NCBI GenBank assembly: GCA_023846275.1
Contig: CM043870.1
Location: 10,611,527-10,675,526 of the forward strand
DNA length: 64,000 nt
Origin: Vanilla planifolia
Taxonomy: Eukaryota > Streptophyta > Magnoliopsida > Asparagales > Orchidaceae
Direction: 5' to 3'
Made by a program: the position numbers and the translations under genes. The notes under the pieces were generated by a model, which had not been told where the DNA came from, searched no databases, and worked only from the letters and a program-made list of their open reading frames with translations. Below, one piece after another: positions 37,404 through 50,379 of this stretch (positions are counted from its first letter, which is position 1; every line of letters begins with the position of its first letter).

Positions 37404-40400
37404 TGTTACACCTCTCCCCTTTAGCTAGCATAGATTGGACTTGGATGCCAAGGTATGTGCCTTTATGTTGATTATTTTTGGGCAACGATTATTCATGCTA
37501 AACCAATTGATTTAATTAGCTTATGTTTACTAATGCTTAACATAAGGTTAACTACTTGTGAGGCTAGCTTGACCACTTTGTTTTATCCAATAGTGAGGGA
37601 GAGAATCCTAACTAGCATGAATTTTCCCAAATTAGAAAACCTAATTGGCAGTTTGGGTTAACTTAATTGGAATTTAAATTTAGCATTTAATTCTTGTGAT
37701 CTAAAAATGTAATTGAATTGATATTAATTCTCATTTTTTACTAGAGCAGTCCTCTGCACATCTTAAAGTTTGGATGAACATTAAGAGTTTACACATAAAT
37801 GTAAATAAAATCAAGGTTAAAGAAATTGGCTATATTATTTAAGAATTGCATGTGAAGATGTGGATATATAATCTTTCATTTATTTATTAAACTTCCCTCT
37901 CATAAATTCTATAATAAGAATAAAATTGGTTAAACCACGACATGATGGAATAAGTGTATGCTTTAGTCTTTCTTTAATAATCTATTCATGATGTATTCCT
38001 AAAGCCATTATTGTTCTATACGATTCCTTACCTAAGAGTTTAATTTTTGGGTTTTGTGCTTTGATGATTGAAAAAGTTGAGATCTATTTTTAAAGTTGAA
38101 AATATATGCAAATTTATGAATTAAAAGATGATTTAAAAATGGATGATTGCCTTACTCAAGAATGGATTGTTTCTAAATCATTGCAATTGATGATTAAACC
38201 ATGTTTTATTTGCATGAAAATTTTGAATCAAATCTATGTTATAAGTGGAGCATGATCTTGATAACTTTTGTTAGGAAAAGCTCATGAATTGAAATTGGTT
38301 AGAAGCAAGCTTAATTAATTTCTAAATTCGCAAAGATATCATACTATGTGAAGTTACTTCCTTGAATAAATCCCTAGATTTTTTCAAAAAATATTTCCAT
38401 ACTTGTTGTGAAATTTTTGGTTAGGACAAGATGAACTTAAACTTCAACTTGAATTATGGCATAATGGGAATCTATGCTTACATACATAAACCCATAATAA
38501 GGAAGTTGAAAAAAAGCTCTCTTGTGAAACTTAACCTAAAGTAGGACATAGATATTATGATGGCAAATTGAAACTTAGCCAAACCATAAGGACTTGTAGT
38601 GTCCAAGGATTTCCTTGCCATAGTTATGTTTGGGATCTTGTAATATGGCTTGATTAAGATGTGGGAGGATTTTCTTTAACATTATGTGGACCTAGTTGGC
38701 TTCTAAGGTGAGATATAGTCCTTGATTTCTTATTAAGAAACTTCAAAGGGCATGATTTTATGCCTTAAATGAAGGCTAGATTGGTTAAGGACTTAACTAG
38801 GCTTACAAGAGTTGGGTGGGTTTTTCTTAATTATGTTTAAGGTTGTGAACTTATTATGATTGTAACCAAAATCATGAACTTGAGGTAAATCTCTAGATTG
38901 GTTCAAATTTGTAGAAGGCTCATTAGGATGGGTTTGTTAGATATGTTATGGTTAGGTATCATTAGGTAATTGGTTATTGTTGGTATAAAGTTTTGGTACA
39001 TTTAAGTAAGGTCGATCTAGCCTAAGCTTTGGCTTAGGTCTTGAATTTAGTAAATATTAAGGGAAGGTCCCAAGGTTAAACTAAGAACTTATGTTTTTTG
39101 GGAGCCTTTATGCTTGTTATCATTAAAGCCTTAGATAAAGAAGCCCTTGGGTTAGCATTGGATGAAGGTTAGAGGGCATAGTTTTAGATTTGGAGAGAGA
39201 CGCTAGGCTCTCTAAATGGAAGTATTTATATTTTTTATGTTGTCTAAACCCTAGGAATGGCTTATTTGATTAAGGAAAGACATTGAGTAACCCTATATAG
39301 TCTCTTAAGTCATGCATTGACACCCTAGATGGTGGTTTGGGTGATGTGTGTGACTTAAGAGAGACCTCAATATGGGCATAATGTGTTTGGTTTTCCCATT
39401 AGTCTTGAGAATTATTTGTGGAACCCAAGTGAACTTAGACATGGAAGGTTATCTATGTATTAAAAAATGTACTTAAGGATAAAGCCAAAGATGAGAACTT
39501 TGGTAGGATTTAATGGTAACCCAAAAAAGGTGATCCAAGATAAGATCCCAAATAAGGCTATAATGAAAGATTAATTAGATGAATATCATCTGATCATGGT
39601 AGGGTACCATAGATTGAAAAGTTAAGGTTTAGTGGAAACCCTAGAGTGCCCCAAATTGATAGGTTATGATTTAAAGAAAATCCTAAAGTATCAAAAATAA
39701 TAATTAGACATTCCAAATGATGGATCTAAGGTTTAGAAGTAACATTAAGATACCACAATAATATAAGAATCTAGATAATTAACAAAAGTTTTAGAGGAAA
39801 CCCTACTAATAATTAGATAGTGATTTTTTGTGGATTGCATCAATGTCAACATAACAAGTATGTTTATATTATGAATAAAAAATTTGGGTGTAATGCACTT
39901 TAGATTTTGAACTTGAAGTTATAGTTATCACATCTCAATAGAGAGTGTTGGATGCTAATATGATTGTCAAAATGTGAAGGAAAGTGTTGGATTTTAGTAT
40001 GATTAGCACATTTTAATGTAGAGTGTTAGATGCAAAAATGATTGGCACATCTAAGAGGAGAGTGATAGATATTGATATGATTTATGCATCTCTAGAGGAG
40101 GCTAGATGCTTATATGATTAACACATCTCCAAAGAGAGTGTTGGATGTTAAGATGATCGACACATCTTGGAGGAGAGTGTTAGATGATGATATGATTTGC
40201 ACAACTTAGAGTAAAGGCCTAGATGCTTATATAATAAGCATATCATAGAGGAGTGTGTTGGATACCTATATTATTTACTCATCTTAGATAGGAGTGTTGG
40301 GTACTTATATGATTGGCACATCTCAAAGGATAGTGTAGGAGGTTGGTGCGTTTGGAGGCGTACCAAAATGTTGGTGTGCTTGGTAGGTTACCAAATGCTG

Positions 40401-41191
40401 GTGAGGCATTGGTCATCTAAATTGGTTGTATCATTATCTCATGCATTAGTCTAGTATATATTAGTATTTTAGCATTTAGTTAGATGATATCACTAATCAT
40501 GATGCTATTTATAGTTTTCTTTATATATTTGTTATAGATCTTTATCTTTGTATGTTATTTTTATAATATAACTTGAGGATTCCCTTTTAATCTTTGGCTT
40601 ACTCTCCCATATTTTTACATTCTAGAATAATGAAACAAGAGTATTCTTAGGAGCCAAAGATTAGGGCTATCTTTTTTAGCATCTAATGTTTCATCAATTT
40701 TATTTGCATCCTTTACTTATATGTAATGATAATGTTCTTATGATTTTAATTATCTAATGTTGCCTTAGCCTCTGTTCGGCCGATCATTCTACTAGTATTA
40801 TAATTTGGATTTTGATATTATATCTTTTATTGTTTGTTATATTAGACTTAGTTTTGTAAATATTATGTACTTTGATAATTTAAGCATTGGGCTATGTATG
40901 GTTTCATTTACCAGTTGCTTTGGTACCATGTACACACCAAGGTTTAGGAAAGTTATTCTAATTTGGGTGAACTAATCCTTATATGAAGTAACTTGTTTGT
41001 AAAGAGGTCATGGTTCATCATGGGTATCATACTATAAGCATAATATTCAAATTGGGCAATCATGAATAATAATTTGAATATTAAACCAAATGAGTGAAAG
41101 AGGTGGCTAGCCAATGCAATGGTTGCATATTGCTTTTATTGGACTTAAGGATTTTTGTTCAAAAAAAATTTGCCAAAAACTAGGTGTGACA
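37404..41191 (+). repeat. 5' LTR of the Ty3/gypsy element
   Basis: A TG...CA bounded repeat of about 3.79 kb, unusually long. It holds the 39-bp minisatellite at 39,929-40,336. The region from about 40,340 to 41,190 matches 47,690-48,424 in the 3' LTR, including GGTACCATGTACAC near 40,922 (CGTACCATGTACAC near 48,205). Confidence 0.88.
39929..40336. repeat. 39-bp minisatellite in the 5' LTR, about 10 units
   Basis: Units resemble CACATCTTAGAGGAGAGTGT followed by a TGGATGCTTATATGATTGG-like half, repeating every 39 bases with substitutions and one slightly shorter unit. The same array, with about 12 units, lies at the matching place in the 3' LTR. Confidence 0.93.
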
Positions 41192-41920
41192 AACTATATT
41201 AGAGACTAGGCTAAAGCATATATATGAATCTTAAGTTCATGTCTATTAAGAATGGGAGAATAAGCCATAGAAATGCATAAGATAGAAATAATATTTATGT
41301 GTTTTATTCTTTTTATTTAGTAAGTTTGGTGCAATATTTTCTTCACAAATATTCCAAGAGTTGTAAAACTGTTATTAGAGGCTCGATGGGTAGTGAGCAT
41401 GTCCAAAGAGAGTCCATGTTAGATTGACCTACTTAAGTTATGACACCCTAAGTATAGCTTAAGCCCTTAGAAGATCATTATTTGGAGGCATTATGTGGTT
41501 GATGCTATAAGTATATGTGGGTTTATTAAACTTGAGAATAGTTGATGATTAGTTAGCTCATATCTTGAAGGTTTTTTTTGATGTAATAGGGTGCCAGTGT
41601 AGTAAAAGATCTTGCTAGTGGCTTTGGTGTAGAGAATAAATAGCTACTTGGTTGTGCAAATATTACCAAATTATGTTCAGGGACTTACTTAATTGCAAGG
41701 TACTATGGAATTAGTTTGTGGTTGTTTTTAGAGAGTGTTATGTATTTAAGACATCTAAGGCTTAGAATTGTATGGTGCTATCATATTTGAAATAGTGATA
41801 AATTTTGCTTCTTAATTCACTTATTTGACTAGATATGTTACTAAGATAATGACATCATGGCTTACATTTGTAGTGATTCCTAGGCTACGACCTCAACTTT
41901 ACAAGATTCCTCGATTGTGT
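41192..41920 (+). other. Internal leader of the gypsy element (gag/protease not recognisable)
   Basis: It starts with a primer-binding-like ATATTAGAGACTAGG. Only about 0.7 kb separates it from RT, too short for a normal gag and protease, and no CCHC knuckle or DSG-type protease motif was seen. Confidence 0.55.
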
Positions 41921-42960
41921 AGGATTACCTTGGTGCCTTTCCTAATGAATTTTCTAGTTTGCCACCAGTACGTGAGCTTAAATTCTCTTTTGATGTAGAG
42001 CTCATAGCCTTTGGTATAGCCAAGTCACCTTAATGTATTGCCTCTATAGAACTTCAAGAGTTTAAGGTTTATTTGTAGGATTTGGTAAGCAAGGGATTGA
42101 TTAGGTCTAGTTCTTTAGCTTGGAGAGCTTCTATTTTTTGTTAAAAGAACAATAACAGTATGCTTATGTGTGTGGATTATTGGGAGTTTAAAAAAGTAAT
42201 AATCAAGAAATGATATCCATAACCTCATATTGATGACTTGCACGATTAACTATAGGGTGCATCATCCTTCTTAAAGATTGGTATTCGATCAAGATGACAT
42301 TTGATTAGAATCTGGGAGTAGGATATTTCTTAAATAGGTTTTATGATTTGATATGGATATTTTGATTTCACAATGTTATTGTTTTGTTTATCAAATATGC
42401 CTATGGTGCTTGTGGATATTATGAACAACATTTTCTAACCATATCGATCAATGTATCATCTATTCATAGATTGACATCTTGGAGTACTCTAAGAGTAGGG
42501 TGCAACATGTTGAGCACCTCAAGGCCTTGTTGGAGTTACCTAGGAAAAGCTAAACTTATGGAAAATTCATTGAATGTTCTTTTGTTAGGATTCAATAGCT
42601 TTTCTAGGGCATATTGTTAGCATAATATGAGTTCCAATGGATCGTAACAAAGTATAAGCCATTACTAATTAGAGAATACCTACTTTCATATCTGGGATCC
42701 AAAGTTTCTTAGGCCTTATAGGGTACTACTAAAAGTTTGTTCGAAATTTCTCTAGGACTATAACACTATTCACATAGTTGATAAAAATACGTGTGTCTTT
42801 CTTTTGGTCTCAATAGCATGAGAAGAGTTTTTCTTAGTTAAGGAGTCAAATAAGTTAAGCTCTAGTCATGACCTTACTAGAGCAGGGTATGCCTAATCAG
42901 GACTTCAATGTTGCATAACATATTTGTTTAGAGTTTGTTGTCATGTAAGACTATTAAGAT
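41920..42960 (+). mobile_element. Ty3/gypsy RT and start of RNase H (fossil)
   Basis: Short plus-strand stretches match gypsy RT blocks in order: LPPVRELKFSFDVE near 41,960, LQDLVSKGLIRSSSLAW-like near 42,070, MCVDYWEFKKVIIKK near 42,161, a FLGHIV-like block near 42,603 and IQSFLGLIGYY near 42,698. RTITLFTQLI and a FFWS block follow and lead into RNase H. The pattern is that of plant gypsy elements with a downstream integrase. It is heavily broken. Confidence 0.85.
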
Positions 42961-43529
42961 GTGGTTTATGCACCTAGAATTGTGTGATCATGTGTATAAT
43001 TACATGACAAATGACTTGGAGTTGGTAGTTATTGTTTTTCTTATAAGATTTACAATATTATGTTCTTAGAGTTCAAGTTGGGCTCTTCATTGACTATAAC
43101 AATCTCAAGTATATTTTTACCCAAACAAAGCTTAATTTAAGACTATGTTTTTGGTTGGGAACTCATAAAGGACTAAGGTTTGGAAATTAAATATTATGAG
43201 GGCAAGGAAAATTCAATAGTAGGTTTGAGTAGAAACATTACCCTTGGATCTATGGTTGTGGATGATTGAAAGAAAGGCTATATTTGATTTTGACAAGGTT
43301 TAGGATCAGTTAGTAATTCAATCCTCAATGTTTTCACATAGTTCTCTTACAACACATGCTAATTGGTTAGATGAGTGAGGGCTTTTCAATAAGAGGAGCC
43401 AAAGATTTGAGATACAATTACCAAGTTACAATTGGAAAAGTTTGTAGACTTCCCTTTGGACAATATTTTAATCTATAATGGTAGATAGTGTGTCCCTCGA
43501 CATCAGAAGTTTTGAGAGACCTACTGAGG

Positions 43530-44790
43530 GAGGCTTATAATATCAAAGTGGTAATTCACTTTGAGGAAAATAAGATGTATAAGAACTTTAAGACATATTT
43601 TAGTGGAGAGGTTTGAAGAAAAAAAATGGAACAATATATTAAAAAAATACTTATTTTGTTAGAGAGATATGGTGGAACATCAAAAGCCTTATGGTCCACT
43701 CTAGAATTTAGCATACTATAGTAGAAATGAAACAAAATCAATATGGATTTTTTTCACAAGACTGCCAAAGGCTAGGCAGAGCTATGAAGTGATTTTTGTG
43801 ACAGTAGATGAATTGGTCGAATCATCTCACATCCTAGGTGTGGAGAAGATAGATTTTATGTGTAGATTGGCAAATCTTTACATGTAACAAATTGTTCATT
43901 TGTATGGAGTGCTTAGAGTGATCATTTTAGATCGAGATACAAAATTTACTTACTAAATTTGGAAACATTTTCATCAGTTCTTAGGTACTAGCTTACCATA
44001 ATGGTCAATCAAATAGGAAAATTAAGACTTTGGATGATCTTATGAGGCTAAGTGTTTAGTCCTACTCCATAGAATAATTCAGTATTTTTTTACTAATAGA
44101 GTTTGAATATAATAATAGCTATTAGTTGCCTATTTGCAAGGCATTGTATGAGATATTGTACAATCAATGTTATAGATCACTGTTTGCTTGGTTGAGGTTG
44201 AGTCCAAGTAGATTTTTGGATCTTAAATTATTAAGGAGACCATTAAGGAGCTATGTAGATTTTGAGAAACTATGAGTTGTACAAGTTTGTGAGAAGAAAT
44301 ACTTTGATGACATGCTTATATTTGTTAGCTTTGAGGTCAGAGACATTGTATTCCTTAAGATCAACCTTATGCAATCATTATTCAGATTTGGAAAGGCTTA
44401 TAAATTATGACCCAAGTACATTAGATCATATCAAATTATGGAAAAGATTAGGTCAGATGCTTATAGATTTCACTCTCTAAGACTCTAATAGGGGTACATG
44501 ATGTCTTTCATGTGTGTAACTTCAAGAAATACATTTTTGACCATTCAAATGTTCATCAAAAGGAGCCAAAGTACTTTCAATTGTAACTAGATGTGTCATA
44601 TCTAGAGTGGCTAGTTCATATTTTGGATATTAGTGCTTAGTATTTGAGAAACAATAGCTTACCTATGGTAAAGGTCCATTAGAATAATTAGGATAAAGGA
44701 GAGGCTAATTAGGAGGTGGAAAGAAAGATTTGTTATAAAGGTTAGAGCTATTATCTATATGTTGGTGATGAAATCCTAGATAAGATGGGG
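43530..44790 (+). mobile_element. Ty3/gypsy integrase and C-terminal region (fossil)
   Basis: Scattered matches to plant gypsy integrase occur between about 43,600 and 44,230, including a VPLVWGTP-like to LHGVPxxIVSDRD-like region near 43,900-43,945. A C-terminal region near 44,260-44,600 with an HDVFHVxNxKKY-like block (about 44,497-44,535) is usual in chromovirus-type elements. The polypurine tract and 3' LTR follow at once. It is heavily broken, and clade assignment beyond plant gypsy is tentative. Confidence 0.7.
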
Positions 44791-44794
44791 AGAT
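44782..44794 (+). other. Polypurine tract of the gypsy element
   Basis: AAGATGGGGAGAT lies directly before the TGTTATGCC start of the 3' LTR, where plus-strand DNA synthesis is primed in this class. Confidence 0.75.
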
Positions 44795-47700
44795 TGTTAT
44801 GCCTCTCATCTTTGGTTAGCTTAGATAAAACTTGGTTAACAAAGCATGTGCCTTTATCTTGATTATTATTGTGTTAAGTTCATTCATGTTAAACCAATTA
44901 ATTTAAATAGCTTATGTTTTCTTATAATTAAGGTAAGATCAACTAATTATAAGGCTAGGTTGATCATGTACACATTTTTGGACACAACCCAGAGGGAGAG
45001 AATCCTAAGTGGCGTGAATTTGCCCAAATTAGGCAACCTATGTGGTAGTTTGCTAATTAGCCTTTGCATGAGAAGATGTGGATGTATGACAGTTTTATTT
45101 GTTAAACTTTTTGCACTAAGAATAGAATTGCCTAAACTTGAATTTGATGGTAGTCTTAAGTGAATTCTTTAGTCTTTCCTTGAATAATGTCTTCATGATG
45201 TATTCTTGAACTCATTATTATTTAATATGACTCCTTACTCAAGAAGTTAATGTTAGAGTTTTTTTCATAGGTTCTTGATAATGTTGAGATATATTGTTGA
45301 TGCATGAAATATATGCAAAATTGTGGGATTTAACATGATTTAAATTAGTATGATCACCTTACCCCAGAGTGGAATGTTTCTAAATTATTGTAATTAATGA
45401 TTTGTCCATGTTGTATTTGTATAAAAATTTAGAATCAAATCTGTGTTATAAAGGGATCATGATCCTGATAACTTTTGTTAGGATAAACTCATGAACTAAA
45501 ATTTATTTGGAGCATGCTATAATGATTTCTAATTTTGTAAAGAAATCTTGTTAGGTGAAGAAACCCTAGTTTTTTATAAAGATTTCCATGCTTATTGAGA
45601 CATTTTGTATTGGGACAACATGAACTTGAAAATCAACTATAACTATCATATAATGAGATCCTAAGCTTACACACATGAAACTATGATAAGGAAGTTGAGA
45701 ACAAGTTCTTTTGTGTAATTTAACTTAGACTAGAACATGAATATTTGGGTATTAAATTGAAGCTTACCTAAACCCTAAAAACTACTTGCAACCAATTATT
45801 TCCTTGCATCATTTATGCTTTGAAGCTTTTAACAAGGCTTGGTTAAGCAATGAATGACACAATTTAAACATGTGGTAGACCTGGATGGCTTCTAAGGTGA
45901 GATATTATCGTTAATATGACTTGGTTAAGCCATAAAATGAATAACATTGACATTTAATGGACTTAAATGGCTTATAAGGTAGATATATCTTTCAATTTCT
46001 AGTTTAAAAACTTAGAAGGGCTTGATTTTTAGCCTTAGAAGAAGGCTAAGTTAGTCGAGGTCATAGTTAGACTTGCAAAATTTGGGTGTGGTTTTATTAG
46101 GTGTGCTTACGGTTGTGGACTAATTAAGATTATAACCAAAGTCATGTATAAAAGGTAAATCTCTGGATTGGTTTAACCCTATGGGATTCTCTTTGGTGAA
46201 CATTAGGAAGGGTTGATTTATATATGTTAAGGCTCAGGTACCACAAGGTAATAGGTTATTATTGGTTTAAATTTTGTGTAAACCAATGAGTGGTAGATCT
46301 AGATTTATGTTAGGCTTAAGTATTTGTTTACATGTTGAAAGTCTTAAGGGAAGGTCCTAGGATTAAATAAAGAACTTGGGTGCTTGGAGATCCCTTGTGC
46401 ATGCTATAATTAACGCTTTTGGATAGAGAGGCACTCAAGTAAGCCTTGGAAGAAGATTACAGAACTTGATTCTTGCCTTAAAGAGAGATGCTAAACTCAA
46501 CGAAAGGATTATTTATTATTTTGATGTTGGCTAAACCCTATGCATGACTTTGTTGATTTGGATAAGATATTGAGTAATACTATTTATTCTTGTCAACAAT
46601 GGGTTGACACCCTATGTGGTAATCTAGTGGATGTGTGAGTCTTAAAAGAGACCTTTGGTGTGATTGTAGCAAACCATGTTTGATTGTAAGACATAAGAAT
46701 CATTGGTGGAACTTGTGTGAACTCATATTTGTAAGATTGGTTATACATTAAACAATATGCCTAAGTGTAAAATAAAAAATGTGAATATAAGTGGGAAATC
46801 AAGGGTAGCATAGATAAGCAAGATGGTTATAAATAGAATCCTAAATAAAGCTAAGATTAAAGACTAATTAATTGAGTATCATCTATTCATGATAAGGTAC
46901 CTTAGATTAATGGGAAAGGGTTTAGAAGAAACCCATGAGAACCTTGAATTAATAGGTAATGATTTAAAGGAAAGTTTAAAGTAAACCAGATAAGATTTAG
47001 ACATCCTAAATGATGGAGCTCGGGTTTAGAGATAATGTTAGGATATGATGATATAAGATATGAACCCCAAATAATTGATTAAGGTTTTAAAGGAAAGCTT
47101 AGTAACACCATGATAGAGTGGTTTCTAATTTTTTGGATCAATGTCAACATAGCAAATTTATCATATAATTAAATAGTTTTTTGGTGTAGTGTGCCCAAAC
47201 TTTTGGATCCTAAGTTGTGATTAACACATCTCAAAGTGGAGTACTTGATGCTCACATGATTGGAACATCTTACAAGAGGGTGTTGGATGCTAATATGATT
47301 GGCACATCTTAGAGGAGGGTACTGGATATTGACGTTATTAACACATCATGAAGTAGAGTGCTTGATGCTGATATGATTAGCTTATCTTGGAGTAGAATGT
47401 TGGATGCTTATATGATTAGCACATGTTAGAGGAGAGTGCTTGATGCTAATATGCTTGTACATCTCGAAGGAAAGTGCTAGATATTGATATGATTTGCACA
47501 TCCTAGAGAAAAGTGGTGGATGCCTTTATGATTGGCACATCGTAGAGAAAAGTGATAGAAGCTTATATGATTAGCGTATCACAGAAGAGAGTGCTTGATG
47601 CTTATATGATTGGCATTTCTTGAAAGAGAGTGTTGGAGGCTTATTTTATTAGAAACTGTTAGAGGAGAGTGTCGAAGGATGGCATGATTATCCCAGCTTG

Positions 47701-48424
47701 GAAGGTTACCAAAATTCTTTGGGGGAATTGGCATCAAAATGGGTTGCATATGATATCATGCATTAATCTAATTTAGGTTAGTAGTTTGGCATTTATTTGC
47801 ATGACATCACTAATCATGATATTGATTATAATTTACTTAAAAAATTTGTTATAATGCTTTGTCTCTACATGGTAGTTTTATAGTATGAATAAATAATTCC
47901 CTTTTTAGCTCTAATTCACTCCCCTTATTTTTACATCCTAGATTGAGGAGGCGTGAGCATGCTTAGGAGCCAAAGAATGGGGCTATCTTTTTGTGCATCT
48001 AACATTTCATCTGTTTTATTTTTATCCTTTGTTTAGTTATAGTAATCTTCTTCTAATTCTAATAATGTAGACATTGTGTTGTAGTTGACTATTATAATTT
48101 GGTCTTTAATGTTGCATCTTTTATTGTCTCTTAGATTTGTAAATAGTTTCTACTCTAATAATTTCAGCATATGGATATGTCTAGTTTCATTTATTGTTTG
48201 CTTTCGTACCATGTACACTAGTCCCTAAATCAATTGGTAATAAGTTGGTAATGGGGCATGGTTCACCATGTGTGGCACCATGAGCATGATGATCATATTA
48301 GGTGATCGAAATACCTAGTTTCAATATCAAGCTTAGGGAGAGAAAAGGGTAGCTAACCAAGTGTAATGACTATATATGGGTTTGTTGCACATGGGTATTG
48401 TTTTAAAAATATTTTTGAAAAATC
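44795..48424 (+). repeat. 3' LTR of the Ty3/gypsy element
   Basis: Partner of 37,404-41,191, about 3.63 kb. It holds the longer 39-bp minisatellite at 47,225-47,691. The terminal bases are decayed, so the end is set by the AATTG flank. Confidence 0.85.
47225..47691. repeat. 39-bp minisatellite in the 3' LTR, about 12 units
   Basis: Same unit as in the 5' LTR with clear period 39; consecutive units begin CACATCTCAAAG, AACATCTTACAA, CACATCTTAGAG, CACATCATGAAG and so on. It has about two units more than the 5' array. Confidence 0.93.
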
Positions 48425-48429
48425 AATTG

Positions 48430-49130
48430 CAATAATTTTCTACTTCTATGAGAAAATGTAAGAGCTTGAGAGACTATATAGTGAAGGAAAATCTCAAATG
48501 TTTGATGGAGAAAAGAAGCAAAGAGAAATTTGAAGAAGAAGGTGTAGAGGAGAAGAAACAAAAATTTAAGAATCACCATTAAACCAAATACATTGGTACA
48601 TGGTATACCTTATACTTAAAGTTTTATGTGATTGTTAAAACTCCTCAAATGATGCATTTAACATTGTGTTGTCTAATAATTTTGATGATTTTGTAAAAGA
48701 GCACAATAAACCAATTGAAAAGAATGATACTTTTGATGGATAGTGTGCTAAACATAAGAACCTTATTTATGAACCACAAAAGTAATGTAATCGACCTAGG
48801 GAGAAGAATGAATTGCTACAAAATGATTACAAACATTGTTTTTCTCTAAATGATACATAAACTAATCTAGCTATATATGAACATTCGTATTTGCATGCTT
48901 CTTGTATTGATTCTTTGAAAGCTAAACAAGCCACATTAAAAGGAGAGAATTCAAAACTAAAAGAAAAAGTAATTATTGATTTCATGAGGTTTGATGATCA
49001 CAAAGCTAAGAAAGTTTGTCTAATGGTGTGTATCAGTTATTATGAATTGACAAAGACTAGTCGAGGAGAAGCAAGACACATACTAGAAAGAGGAATGAGG
49101 CTTAATGACTTTGCTAAAGGTTGATGGCTC
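48430..49130 (+). mobile_element. Gag-like coiled-coil remnant, probably of the copia element split by the gypsy insertion
   Basis: A charged region includes the open frame 48,891-49,124 with SLKAKQATLKGENSKLKEKV, a Lys/Glu/Leu heptad-like stretch resembling the coiled coil before the zinc knuckle of copia gag proteins. It directly follows the presumed target-site duplication of the gypsy element, opposite the copia leader at 36.84-37.40 kb. No zinc knuckle was seen, and LINE F starts shortly after. Broken and old; the family is inferred. Confidence 0.5.
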
Positions 49131-49400
49131 AATATGTCGACCTTTGAACCATGTGAAAATGTACTTGTTAGAGTGGCTAACTATTTGGAGCTTCATGTTT
49201 ACTATTACTTTGGTTCGATTTTGAAACCTTTACCATTACATGGTGAAACTTAGGTTTGCATTTAAATCTCTTCAACCATGTTTACATCCTTTTTAGATCA
49301 TCTTATCATGATCTAAGTAGGGAGAAAATGGTCAATTAAAAGTTAAAAAAATGGATAGATAGTTAAATTAAGTGGTGTTAATGGGGAGGAATTCGTACAC

Positions 49401-49600
49401 TTGGTAGTGAAACATGATGATTGGAATGACCATATGTGTTGGTCATTCATTTATGTGAAATGCTCATTTATGGATAGGATGAACCTATGGCATAACCTTA
49501 GATCAATTGTTGATGTTTCTAACATTCCTTGGCTAATTGTTAGAGCTTTTAATGTAATAGCCTCTCTAGGAGAATATAAAGGTTAATCGACTCCTAGGCT
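49401..49600 (+). pseudogene. LINE F endonuclease segment
   Basis: The 61-residue frame reads CWSFIYVKCSFMDRMNLWHNL, PWLIVRAFNVIASLGEYKG. It matches the xxVYAKCxxxxRxxLWxxL and PWxVGGDFNVIxSxxExxG blocks of the plant L1 endonuclease, with Ala in place of the catalytic Asp. The next frame continues with a VWKTLDKILMN block near 49,705 (matching IWxRLDRVLxN). Confidence 0.82.
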
Positions 49601-50379
49601 TATACCGATTCTTGAGTTCACTAAATGTATTAACTACTGTGCTCTTAGATAGCCCCCTTACTTGGGAAATTACTTTACTCGATAGAATGTGAGAAGTGGC
49701 ATATGGGTTTGGAAAACATTGGATAAAATTCTAATGAATTAGGACTAGTTCATTACTTTTCCTCTAGCAATAATTCAAAATCTCAACAAGCTTTATCAGA
49801 TCAGGCCCTACTATTTCTAAATTTCCCAAGAGAGCACACTTAACTCTTATACAATTTTAAGTTCCTAAATATGTGAAATAATAACAATTCTTTTATGGCT
49901 TAAGGAAAGAAACAAAGAAATCTTTAGAAACATCTTTTATGTAATAAGGTTTGTTGAAGAACATGATATATAAAAAGAGAGACTTTTCTAATTACTTTAA
50001 AATGAGGTATCACGATTAGAATTGTTAAATGCACAAGATCATCTCCTCCCTTATAAAAAATTGAGGAAGAATAGTGGCAACAAAAAGTGTGCATTAGTTG
50101 GTTATAAAAAGGTGATTTAAAAATGAACTTTCAAGGTATTGTTAAGAATGAGCATTGCAAGCTTAAAATCTATAGGATTAAGGAAACCTTGGGTAACTAG
50201 GTTAATGATGATGAAAGAATTGTTGAGTCTACAATTAATCACTTCCACCTCTTATTGCCAAACTCTCTTGGGACTTAAAGTGCCTCTCTTCTTACCTCTA
50301 TTCCTCCTTTAGTGGATGCTAAGATAAATTAAAACCTATTACAAGATGACACCATGGATGAAATTTAGTAGATTATATT

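Larger units (their letters stand above)
37404..48424 (+). mobile_element. Ty3/gypsy element with LTRs of about 3.7 kb, complete in outline but decayed
   Basis: 5' LTR 37,404-41,191 and 3' LTR 44,795-48,424 align along their length. Both open TGTTA(C/T)(A/G)CCTCTC and the 5' copy ends GGTGTGACA. A primer-binding-like site follows at about 41,194 and a polypurine tract (AAGATGGGGAGAT) precedes the 3' LTR at 44,782. RT/RNase H and integrase remains lie in between; the gag-protease part is very short. AATTG at 37,399-37,403 and 48,425-48,429 is a likely target-site duplication. The LTRs look about three quarters identical by eye, indicating great age. Many breaks are present. Confidence 0.88.

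Noticed and set aside
42384-45163. Several plus-strand ORFs of 72-105 residues as candidate genes
   Set aside because: They lie inside the RT, the C-terminal region or the 3' LTR of the gypsy fossil and are frame fragments or shadows.
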